Part shown: positions 1 through 5,566 of the stretch, piece by piece
Position numbering within the stretch: the first letter of the stretch is position 1
Layout: every line of letters starts with the position of its first letter
Assembly (NCBI GenBank): GCA_018644785.1
Contig: JABGPV010000299.1
Location: forward strand, 1-5,845
Origin: Deltaproteobacteria bacterium
GTDB taxonomy: Bacteria > Desulfobacterota > DSM-4660 > Desulfatiglandales > Desulfatiglandaceae
Direction: 5' to 3'
DNA: 5,845 nt
Program-made: the position numbers and the translations under genes
The notes under the pieces: generated by a model
What the model was told of the DNA's origin: nothing
What the model saw: only the letters and a program-made list of their open reading frames with translations
Databases searched by the model: none

Positions 1-113
1 CACATAGCTCACTATGCACCTGCCATCACGCCTTGATGACGAACAAAAGCTCTGCACGATATGCGTATATTATTTTCGTCCAGTTCCCTGAAAGCTGATT
101 TAGACATCCTTTT

Positions 114-135
114 AATAAATTGATAAACATTTATT
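114..135. repeat. AT-rich inverted repeat upstream of the peptidase promoter
   Basis: AATAAAT (114-120) and ATTTATT (129-135) form a 7-bp inverted repeat around an 8-nt spacer. It lies about 20 bp upstream of the 16-bp palindrome. It may be a second protein-binding site or an AT-rich upstream promoter element. At this base composition a 7-bp AT-only repeat can also arise by chance. Confidence 0.3.
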
Positions 136-154
136 TGTGAATTGTTCTAAAAAA

Positions 155-183
155 TTGCAGTATACTGCAATCGACTGCAATAT
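155..183 (+). promoter_or_regulatory. Operator/promoter element of the peptidase-maturase operon
   Basis: Bases 155-170 read TTGCAGTATACTGCAA, a perfect 16-bp palindrome. After 8 more bases comes CAATAT (178-183), and another half-site, CTGCAA, lies at 175-180. TTGCAG (155-160) and CAATAT (178-183) are 17 bp apart, so they could be a weak -35/-10 pair with the palindrome covering the -35 and spacer. TATACT inside the palindrome is another possible -10. A close copy lies upstream of the precursor gene on the other strand (5301-5330), which argues for a real regulator site. The regulator is not identified. A dimeric helix-turn-helix protein is the natural guess. Confidence 0.6.
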
Positions 184-199
184 TCCGTCATTTTTTCTT

Positions 200-205
200 T
201 ATGAT
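200..205 (+). promoter_or_regulatory. Alternative -10 hexamer TATGAT
   Basis: TATGAT matches the sigma-70 -10 consensus at five of six positions and lies 69 bp before the peptidase start. The only -35-like hexamer at a tolerable distance is CTGCAA (175-180), with a long 19-bp spacer. It is therefore an alternative to a -10 inside 155-183. In either case the palindrome would sit on or just upstream of the promoter. Confidence 0.3.
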
Positions 206-274
206 ATAGAACCGCTTCCCTCCAAACAATAGAGGGATCGCGGCCAGGCCAGTGGTCTCTAAAGGCTTTTTTGT

Positions 275-3085
275 ATGAAGACTGAAACCGCCGACACCCC
301 AAAAGAAAATCCGTCCCCCTCCGAAAAACTTTCTCCGGACCCGAATCTCTCGATTTTCCGGCTTTCAAACGGGCTCACCTGCCAGCTTCGGCCCGATCAG
401 GAAACGCCTCAAGGCACTCTCGAACTGCGACTCCTGATCCCATGCGGATTTCTGAACGAACGGGAAGGGGAATACGGGGTGGCCCATTTGCTGGAGCACA
501 TGGCCTTTTCCGGGAGTCGGCACTTTCCGGATAATTCTCTGCTCACATCCCTGGAATCCATCGGTATGCGGGTCGGTAAAGACATCAACGCGTGGACCGG
601 GCCGGCTGAAACCATATTCGCCCTTTCCTTTACCGATGCTCAGGAGAATGCGGAGGTTCAGGGGTTCCGGATTCTCGCGGATATGGCCTGTGGCCTCACC
701 CTTTCTCCTGAACAGATTCCAAGGGAAAAAAGCGTCGTTTTGGAGGAGATGCGCCTGAAACAGACCGCGTCATCCTCCAGAGAACAAAAGATGATGGAGG
801 TGATGTTTCCCCATATCCCCGGTTTCAAACGCAACCCCCTGGGCGATCCCCACGCCCTTCGGCAAATTGACCGCACGGCGCTTCTCTCCTTTTATGATAC
901 ATGGTATCGTCCTTATAATGCCATTCTCTTTGCGGCGGGGAACCTGGATCCCGCCCTGTCAAAAAATCGCATTGAGGATGCCTTCGGCAGATGGAAAGGC
1001 GCATCGCCCCAACCTTCGGCCAACCGTTTTACCGTTGCCAAAGGTCCTGAAACCGCCCAAGCCTTCATTCGGTACGATGACTCCCTCACCGAAGCCCGCG
1101 TAGATCTATTTTCAGTTCAGCCGGTACAACCCCTCAAAAGGGTGCGGGATTTCAAAAACCGGCTGATAACAGAATTGTCCCTTGAAATCGTGAGCATGCG
1201 GTTGAAGGCGAAAACCCATGAACCGGACGGTATCTTCCATTCAGCCCATGCCGGTATCATGGACTTTCATCATGCGGCTCTGCAGCCCTATGCCTCTGCC
1301 GGATGCAGGCCTTTCGATATGGAAGCATCATTGACTGTTCTGCTGAAGGAATTTAAACGGTTTCGAGAATTCGGGCCTTCTCTTAAGGAAATAGAGATTG
1401 CCGGACAATCCCTGCTTGTGGAAGCGGAACAGCTGTGCACCCAGACGCCGTCAAAACGCGTGAAATTATTGATGCGGGATATGATTCATGCGGCCCTCAC
1501 CGATTCAATTTTTTTGTCGCCCGGCCAGTCACTGGATCTGATCCGATCGCTCCTGCCCGGAATCGGCACCCCGGAGCTTAAAGACGTCACAAAAAGATGT
1601 TTTGCTCCCCATAAATTGACCATCCTTCTGTCCATGCCATCCAAGCTCAAAGGTGAACTCAAGCTAAAGCCCGGGGGTATCCTGGATCTAAAGAACCAAA
1701 TTGAATGCGAAAAGGCCACGGAATCTCAAGACCGGCCCCTTCAGGCGGCGCTCGGTTTTCTCACAAACCGGCGGGGAAAGATTGTGGAAAGGGCCGAGGC
1801 CCCGGATCTCAAAATTCTCTCCATTACGTTCAAAAACGGCGTGCAGCTTCACCTCCGATCCATGAATGAACCTGGGAATCAGGTCATGATCCGCATCCTG
1901 CTGCAAGGGGGCCGGATTAATGAAAGTGCGTCCGAAAAAGGGCTTACGGATGCGGCAGTGCTCTCTTTTTCACGTCCGGCAACGGGGCGGCACAACAGCC
2001 GGGATCTCTATCATTTTCTTCAACACAACCGGATCACGGTGAAGACGAAGGTCCTGGAAGATGGGGTCCAGGTGGCCATTCAAGCCACCAAAGAGAGGCT
2101 TGAACCGTGCTGCCGGCTGGCCCACCATCTCCTGACCGACCCTCATGTGGAAGAGAAGATATTGGCCCGGTGGCAGGAAATCGTGATGCGCAAAATCTCC
2201 GGGGAACAAAACAGCATGGACCGGGCCATGCGCGACCTTTTCCGAAAAACAATCTCCTGTCACGACCCGCGTTTCGATCCCCTGACCATAGAACAAGTCG
2301 CTGCCATTGACCGGGAACAGGCCCAGGCCTGGCTCATACGCCTGGTGCGCCACGCCCCCGTCGAAATCTCCATCGTGGGAGATCTGAAACGTTCAACCGC
2401 GCTGGAATTGGCGGAACAGTACCTTGGCACACTGGGTTCACGTCCCCGGCGGGTCCCGGATCTTGAAAAGAGATGTGGGCTTCGACCCATGATCGGCCCC
2501 CGGGTCCATACCCTCATCCTATCGGGCATGGCATCGGGCATGGCATCGGGCGAATCAGCAACGGCACGGATATTCATGGGGTGGCGGGCGCCCCCATGGC
2601 GGGCGGTACGGGAGCGGCGAATGTTTCACCTGGTGGCCCCGATGCTCAACAGTCGTTTGAAAAGGATGCTTCGGCAGGAACAGGGGCATGTCTACGATCT
2701 GTACTGCGCCATGCAAGCCAGCAAGGCTTACCCGTCTTTTTCATGGATCGGCACGTCCTTCTGTACGGCCCCGGCTGATGCAAAAACTGTAGCCGGACAG
2801 GCCCGCCGGGTCATGGAAGCATTTGCGGCAGCCGGCCCGGAAGAGAACGAACTGGCCGTGGCCAAACGCCGGATGGCCCATCGGGTGCTGAAAACCCAGG
2901 AAAAAGCAGCCTACTGGTCCCATATTCTGTCGGAACTGGATTATCATCAGGGGGGATTGAAGAGTATCAGGGGCGTGTATGAAGGCTACCGCTCTCTCAC
3001 CAGGGAAGGCATCTCACAGGCGATGGAGCAGTATTTTACCAACGTGAATCGCTGGCAATTCATTGTCGCTTCGGAGTCTGTGTAA
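275..3085 (+). CDS. M16 family zinc metallopeptidase, two-half, cytoplasmic; probable RiPP leader peptidase
   Basis: 936-residue protein of the insulinase/pitrilysin family, the PqqL/PqqF size class. The inverted zinc motif HLLEH lies at residues 71-75 (zinc ligands H71 and H75, catalytic E74). The distal glutamates follow in EKSVVLEE (151-158), with E158 the likely third zinc ligand. FYDTWYRPYNAILFAAGNLD (206-225) is typical of the family. The second half begins near residue 510. Where the first half has HxxEH it has LTDAAVL (557-563), so it is catalytically dead, as usual in this family. It keeps the substrate-clamping R800/Y807 pair in RQEQGHVYD. The N-terminus (MKTETADTPKENPSP) is polar with no signal peptide, so a cytoplasmic location is inferred. 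ATG 275 follows a modest AAAGG (261-265). It is first in an operon with the radical SAM gene, which suggests that it trims the modified Nif11-type precursor. The substrate is inferred. Confidence 0.93.
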   Translation: MKTETADTPKENPSPSEKLSPDPNLSIFRLSNGLTCQLRPDQETPQGTLELRLLIPCGFLNEREGEYGVAHLLEHMAFSGSRHFPDNSLLTSLESIGMRVGKDINAWTGPAETIFALSFTDAQENAEVQGFRILADMACGLTLSPEQIPREKSVVLEEMRLKQTASSSREQKMMEVMFPHIPGFKRNPLGDPHALRQIDRTALLSFYDTWYRPYNAILFAAGNLDPALSKNRIEDAFGRWKGASPQPSANRFTVAKGPETAQAFIRYDDSLTEARVDLFSVQPVQPLKRVRDFKNRLITELSLEIVSMRLKAKTHEPDGIFHSAHAGIMDFHHAALQPYASAGCRPFDMEASLTVLLKEFKRFREFGPSLKEIEIAGQSLLVEAEQLCTQTPSKRVKLLMRDMIHAALTDSIFLSPGQSLDLIRSLLPGIGTPELKDVTKRCFAPHKLTILLSMPSKLKGELKLKPGGILDLKNQIECEKATESQDRPLQAALGFLTNRRGKIVERAEAPDLKILSITFKNGVQLHLRSMNEPGNQVMIRILLQGGRINESASEKGLTDAAVLSFSRPATGRHNSRDLYHFLQHNRITVKTKVLEDGVQVAIQATKERLEPCCRLAHHLLTDPHVEEKILARWQEIVMRKISGEQNSMDRAMRDLFRKTISCHDPRFDPLTIEQVAAIDREQAQAWLIRLVRHAPVEISIVGDLKRSTALELAEQYLGTLGSRPRRVPDLEKRCGLRPMIGPRVHTLILSGMASGMASGESATARIFMGWRAPPWRAVRERRMFHLVAPMLNSRLKRMLRQEQGHVYDLYCAMQASKAYPSFSWIGTSFCTAPADAKTVAGQARRVMEAFAAAGPEENELAVAKRRMAHRVLKTQEKAAYWSHILSELDYHQGGLKSIRGVYEGYRSLTREGISQAMEQYFTNVNRWQFIVASESV
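2521..2551 (+). repeat. 12-bp in-frame tandem repeat within the M16 gene
   Basis: ATCGGGCATGGC occurs twice in perfect tandem (2521-2532, 2533-2544), followed by a partial third copy ATCGGGC (2545-2551). It encodes the SGMA-SGMA-SGES stretch at residues 750-761 of the inactive second half. The unit is four codons long, so copy-number change by slippage would add or remove four residues without a frameshift. The insertion probably lies in a surface loop. Confidence 0.85.
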
Positions 3086-3091
3086 CCTTGT

Positions 3092-3108
3092 GCCGTCGGA
3101 AAGACGGT
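3092..3108 (+). other. Small intergenic hairpin between peptidase and maturase genes
   Basis: CCGTC (3093-3097) pairs with GACGG (3103-3107) around a GGAAA loop, and a G-U pair extends the stem. It lies just after the peptidase stop. No T-run follows directly, so it is unlikely to terminate transcription. It may stabilise or separate the two parts of the operon mRNA. Confidence 0.4.
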
Positions 3109-3130
3109 CGTAGAATAGCCAAAATTTTAT

Positions 3131-3136
3131 AAGGAG
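3131..3136 (+). promoter_or_regulatory. Ribosome binding site of the radical SAM gene
   Basis: AAGGAG lies 9 bases before the ATG at 3146. This strong, well-spaced site fixes the start. No promoter is obvious in the 60-bp gap, so the gene is expected to be transcribed with the peptidase. Confidence 0.8.
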
Positions 3137-3145
3137 AATGCGAAT

Positions 3146-4543
3146 ATGGATAAAGATCTGAGACTGAAACCCTTTCATCTGGGTAACCATCAAGACCACA
3201 AGTATATGATCAATATTGAAGACATGCAAGCGCACCCGATCGATGAAAAGACATTCAGTTTTTTGCGGCAAGTAAGTGATAATGGCGATTCTTTTTCGAG
3301 ATCACAAAACAATGAACAGCTTCAGGCCCTGGGCTTGATTTCCCAAAAACAGAAGAAACCGGCCCAAAAGACGCCAAAAGATCCCGTACCCATTGTCAAT
3401 GCAGCCTTTTTTCTCACCCAGTCCTGCAATCTGCGCTGTGTATACTGCTACGGTGAAGGGGGGGAATATGGTCGTAAAGGGAATATGGAAGAAAAGACCG
3501 CTTTTCAGGCGGTGGATTGGCTGATTGATCAGTCCGGGAAGGTCAAGAAGATCCATGTGGGGTTTTTTGGTGGAGAACCGTTTCTGAATTTCCCCCTTAT
3601 GGAAAAGATTGTGGCGTACGCCCGGAAAAAGGTCCATGAGGTTGATAAAAAGGTGGATTTTCACGCCACCACCAATGGGACCCTGCTGGATGAAAAACAG
3701 ATCAATTTTATTCAGGATCAGGATATCAATGTCATGATCAGCTTTGATGGTCCCGAGGATATCCAGGATGCCCAGCGGCCATTTGCCGGAGGCAAAGGGT
3801 CTTATGATTATATTGTACCCAAAATAAAAAATCTGCTGGTGGTACGTCCTCAAACCCCGGGACATGCAGTCCTCATGGAGGGTGGTGATCCGAAAAAAGT
3901 CAAAGAGGCCCTTAAGGAAATCGGGTTTTCGAAGGTCTCCATAACGCCGGCCTCGGATTGTATGCTGACCTGTGACGCAAAAAATCCCAAACCGGGCAGG
4001 AATCTGCACAATGTCTTTGAAGCTCTCGAACAGGAAACCAAAACCTGGCTGAAGGGGATCAAGGCCAGGGACAGCCGGGCCTTAAAGCAACTGAAAAGCA
4101 GTTCCGATCTTTACCATGGGTTGCTTAGCTTTTCGCACAACAGGAAAAGATATTTTCCCTGCGGGGCCGGGTTGGGGCTCACAGCGATTTCCAGTGCGGG
4201 AGATGTCTATCTATGCCACCGGTTTGTGGGCATGGAGGCGTACAAGCTGGGAAATGTCTTTGATAAACACATAGACCGGGATGCGTACCTGAAAAGCCCC
4301 ATAAAATTTGTGCAGGAATGCAGTGACTGCCCGGCCAGATATTATTGTGCGGGCAGTTGCAGGTATGACAATGCGGCAAGCACCGGCTCCGTGTTTAAGC
4401 CCCCTGAGGAGATGTGCCGCTTGCGTCGCCGGGAGTTTGAGCTTGCCGCTTATTTGAGCAGTAGGCTGGATGAAGCTGACCGGGCCTTTTTGCAGGAAGA
4501 GGATATTGTACCGCCCAAGCCTTGTCCCCTTGATTTTGGATAA
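3146..4543 (+). CDS. Radical SAM/SPASM peptide maturase, Nif11-like peptide type
   Basis: 465-residue radical SAM enzyme expected to crosslink a ribosomally made peptide. Residues 1-70 precede the barrel and resemble the leader-recognition region seen in many RiPP maturases (inference). The 4Fe-4S motif CNLRCVYC lies at residues 94-101 (C94, C98, C101), followed by the GGEP motif at 142-145. The C-terminal SPASM domain has the full seven-cysteine pattern: C339, then G352-x4-C357, then C392-x2-C395-x5-C401-x3-C405, then C424. It should bind two auxiliary iron-sulfur clusters. This layout fits the peptide-modifying SPASM group (SCIFF, QhpD, PapB and Nif11-peptide maturases), many of which form thioethers from cysteine. 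It is second in the operon with the M16 peptidase and convergent to the Nif11-type precursor, its presumed substrate. Its exact reaction cannot be read from sequence. An additional C460 lies near the C-terminus. Confidence 0.93.
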   Translation: MDKDLRLKPFHLGNHQDHKYMINIEDMQAHPIDEKTFSFLRQVSDNGDSFSRSQNNEQLQALGLISQKQKKPAQKTPKDPVPIVNAAFFLTQSCNLRCVYCYGEGGEYGRKGNMEEKTAFQAVDWLIDQSGKVKKIHVGFFGGEPFLNFPLMEKIVAYARKKVHEVDKKVDFHATTNGTLLDEKQINFIQDQDINVMISFDGPEDIQDAQRPFAGGKGSYDYIVPKIKNLLVVRPQTPGHAVLMEGGDPKKVKEALKEIGFSKVSITPASDCMLTCDAKNPKPGRNLHNVFEALEQETKTWLKGIKARDSRALKQLKSSSDLYHGLLSFSHNRKRYFPCGAGLGLTAISSAGDVYLCHRFVGMEAYKLGNVFDKHIDRDAYLKSPIKFVQECSDCPARYYCAGSCRYDNAASTGSVFKPPEEMCRLRRREFELAAYLSSRLDEADRAFLQEEDIVPPKPCPLDFG

Positions 4544-4744
4544 AATTACTCTTTGGTTCGTGCCGGCCGGCTTTATGAGCAGGGAGGCGACGTGGCTCGC
4601 TTCCGGCAGTACGTCACCCGATGGACCCGCTGGTTGTGGGGTGTACTGGATGGCCTGATCTCCCGGAAAGGAGGCGTCAAACGTTACTGGGTCTACGTCC
4701 TCATAAAATTGCGATTACGCGGCATAAATCTGCGCGAGGCGTGA
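4544..4744 (+). other. In-frame open extension after the maturase stop; possible small gene or gene remnant
   Basis: After TAA (4541-4543) the same frame remains open for 66 codons to TGA (4742-4744). The product is basic and rich in Trp and Arg (…FRQYVTRWTRWLWGVLDG…, …VKRYWVYVLIKLRLRG…), and I do not recognise it. Possible starts are TTG 4553 and GTG 4592. The latter has AGGGAGG at 4581-4587, only 4 bases away, which is tight. No ATG start exists in this frame. It could be a small downstream gene with a non-ATG start, the tail of a protein truncated by insertion or deletion, or chance. A full fusion with the maturase is unlikely because SPASM maturases of this length are already complete. 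Confidence 0.25.
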
Positions 4745-4845
4745 GGCTTCCCGGTCTATGACCGGGCGTCATCACTTGCATCGTTCGCAACTCTTCCCCA
4801 TCATCGGACCTGGCGGCTGGAAAGACGTCTTTGAGGTTAGCATTT
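4745..4845. other. Convergent intergenic region
   Basis: The space between the + strand operon and the end of the precursor gene on the minus strand. It holds the strong hairpin at 4750-4766 and a perfect 12-bp palindrome, AAAGACGTCTTT (4821-4832), 13 bases past the precursor stop. No U-tract terminator was seen for either transcript and no additional small gene is convincing. Confidence 0.5.
4750..4766. terminator. GC-rich hairpin after the operon, atypical terminator candidate
   Basis: CCCGGTC (4750-4756) pairs perfectly with GACCGGG (4760-4766) around a TAT loop, giving a 7-bp stem of high stability. It starts 6 bases after the TGA at 4744 and lies between two converging transcription units. 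A following T-run is missing in both directions, so it is not a canonical intrinsic terminator. It may act bidirectionally as a weak terminator or protect the 3' end of the mRNA. Confidence 0.4.
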
Positions 4846-5106
4846 TTAAACCGCATCATTCAACGCGCATAAACTGCACGAATCAACTTCAATATCTATA
4901 CACCATCCCCCCCCCGCCACGTTATCCAAATCGTCATCACTGAGTTCACCTTTTAGATTTGCGATCTCGTCTTTTGTAAAATCAAATCCTGCCCCTTTGA
5001 CGTATTCCATGCGTTCTTCCGATGTAGCAATTTCCACCACGCTGTTCCTGAAATCCTCGTCGTTTCTCATCCTTTCTAAAAATGCTTTTGCGCTTTCAAT
5101 GGACAT
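4846..5106 (-). CDS. Nif11-type RiPP precursor peptide with three-cysteine core
   Basis: 86-residue precursor. Residues 1-64 form a Nif11-type leader: MSIESAKAFLERMRNDEDFRNSV at the start, then a KDEIANLKGELSDDDLDNVAGG end, which is the classic form of this family (LSDDxLDxVAGG). Cleavage after G66, by family precedent, would release a 20-residue core starting GWCIDIEVDS. The core has C69, C77 and C80 and many acidic residues (D71, E73, D75, D84). Two Cys-x3-acid pairs occur, C69/E73 and C80/D84, as in thioether peptides made by radical SAM enzymes of the PapB type. The start at 5106 is supported by AAGGAG at 5120-5115. It converges on the maturase/peptidase operon, its presumed processing machinery, and shares an upstream element with it. 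The final structure and role are unknown. Confidence 0.93.
   Translation of the reverse strand: MSIESAKAFLERMRNDEDFRNSVVEIATSEERMEYVKGAGFDFTKDEIANLKGELSDDDLDNVAGGGWCIDIEVDSCSLCALNDAV
4907..4915 (-). repeat. Nine-G homopolymer at the leader/core junction
   Basis: Nine consecutive C on the plus strand (G on the coding strand) encode most of the Ala-Gly-Gly-Gly junction of the precursor (A64-G67). Loss of one G gives ...AGG followed by Asp-Gly-Val and a stop. Gain of one gives ...AGGG followed by Met-Val-Tyr-Arg-Tyr and a stop. Both keep the leader and destroy the core. Tracts of this length are known slippage sites in contingency genes. Variation here is inferred, not shown. Confidence 0.9.
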
Positions 5107-5114
5107 GTGCGGTT

Positions 5115-5120
5115 CTCCTT
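5115..5120 (-). promoter_or_regulatory. Ribosome binding site of the precursor gene
   Basis: Read on the minus strand, AAGGAG lies 8 bases before the ATG at 5106-5104. The strong match confirms both the start codon and that this small gene is expressed. Confidence 0.8.
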
Positions 5121-5204
5121 TCCCGGTTTGGTGTTAAGGGTTTGTTCGGACAAATTACTGATAGCAATTATCGCAAGGACCATGACATACTTCATGATAC
5201 ACTA

Positions 5205-5233
5205 ACATTACTCATAACCTATAGAAGTTTCAA
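5205..5233 (-). promoter_or_regulatory. Alternative promoter of the precursor gene
   Basis: On the minus strand TTGAAA (5233-5228) is followed after 17 bases by TAATGT (5210-5205). The -35 is fair, the -10 poor and the spacing ideal. It would give a leader of about 90 bases. It competes with the element at 5301-5330, which has better support because it is shared with the other operon. Confidence 0.25.
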
Positions 5234-5289
5234 TGACTATTTGCCGATTCAAAAAATACGCCTTCCAAACCCTCCGAGTGAAAGCACCG

Positions 5290-5334
5290 AAAAGTGCCAT
5301 ATATTGTAAGCCACCTGCAGTATATTGCACTTTT
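5290..5334. repeat. 8-bp inverted repeat enclosing the precursor promoter element
   Basis: AAAAGTGC (5290-5297) and GCACTTTT (5327-5334) are perfect inverted copies bracketing 29 bases that include the shared regulatory element. A third copy, in plus orientation, occurs at 5503-5510. A direct repeat ATATTG also lies inside (5301-5306 and 5322-5327). The arrangement suggests paired protein-binding sites, possibly with looping, or a cruciform. Confidence 0.5.
5301..5330 (-). promoter_or_regulatory. Operator/promoter element of the precursor gene, copy of the one at 155-183
   Basis: Read on the minus strand, TGCAATATACTGCA (5329-5316) differs by one base from the core of the palindrome at 156-169. 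After 9 bases comes CAATAT (5306-5301), as in the other copy with 8. A -35/-10 pair GTGCAA (5330-5325) and TACAAT (5308-5303) with 16-bp spacing would overlap the palindrome. The direction is toward the precursor gene 195 bases away, so the precursor and its processing operon are probably controlled by the same regulator although they lie on opposite strands. Confidence 0.6.
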
Positions 5335-5341
5335 GGAAAAG

Positions 5342-5453
5342 CGGGGACATCCTGCTATCGGTTTCCAGGCAGATAGCCGTCACCCTGAAATGGCGGACTC
5401 CCCCATATCATGGGCGGAAACAACTGTTTTTTGGTTCCTCATGCCTGTCCCCG
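5342..5453. repeat. Distant 8-bp inverted repeat CGGGGACA / TGTCCCCG
   Basis: CGGGGACA (5342-5349) and TGTCCCCG (5446-5453) are exact reverse complements spanning 112 bp. The flanks beyond these 8 bases do not match, and no target-site duplication is evident. It could be a remnant of a small non-coding mobile or REP-like element, or chance. Confidence 0.25.
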
Positions 5454-5566
5454 ATGATTACTGTCGGAAAGTCAATAAATCATAACGTCCCGCCATACCC
5501 AAAAAAGTGCATACATAGAATTCAAGGATTCAGACGCTGGTTAAGATCTGATCCCGGTTAGGCTCC

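Larger units (their letters stand above)
1..274. other. Upstream intergenic region, no gene seen
   Basis: No convincing coding sequence. Short reading frames of about 30 codons exist on the minus strand, for example one ending near base 26, but they have no properly spaced ribosome binding site and no recognisable product. The segment from about 105 to 155 is strongly AT-rich, as expected just upstream of a promoter. It is followed by the palindromic element at 155-183 and by a non-coding leader up to the peptidase start. A weak hairpin (CCCTC at 218-222 with GAGGG at 232-236) lies in that leader. It has no T-run and is not a terminator. Confidence 0.6.
5107..5566. other. 460-bp intergenic region between precursor and antitoxin genes
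   Basis: No supported gene. Open frames of 60-80 codons on the plus strand (from about 5082, 5294 and 5325) lack ribosome binding sites and known motifs, and run across the promoter element. From right to left on the minus strand it contains the regulatory element at 5301-5330 and a leader of up to about 190 bases before the precursor. A small hairpin with TTTGT (5141-5145) and ACAAA (5150-5154) lies about 20 bases upstream of the ribosome binding site. The part from 5335 to 5566 holds only short repeats. No terminator for the antitoxin gene was identified. Confidence 0.5.

Noticed and set aside
26..130. A 34-codon minus-strand frame starting ATG at 130
   Set aside because: No ribosome binding site, AT-rich sequence and no recognisable product.
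155..170. Palindrome as a LexA (SOS) box
   Set aside because: The sequence does not fit the CTGT-N8-ACAG pattern or the GAAC/GTTC-type boxes, and there is no SOS gene nearby.
1970..2577. Open frames of 105-127 codons on the minus strand inside the M16 gene
   Set aside because: They are antisense to a conserved two-half peptidase, and their translations show no family features.
3302..4009. 235-codon open frame on the minus strand opposite the maturase
   Set aside because: It lies wholly within the clearly real radical SAM gene, has no ribosome binding site or known motif, and is an antisense shadow.
4821..4832. Palindrome AAAGACGTCTTT as a terminator of the precursor gene
   Set aside because: A perfect palindrome without a loop makes a poor hairpin and no T-run follows. 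It may be chance.
5290..5334. AAAAGTGC/GCACTTTT inverted repeat as an intrinsic terminator
   Set aside because: The 29-base loop is too large, the stem is short and it coincides with a promoter element.
5294..5561. Plus-strand open frames of 63 and 78 codons in the right intergenic region
   Set aside because: There is no ribosome binding site, they start inside the promoter element of the precursor gene, and the two frames overlap each other. Neither gives a recognisable protein.
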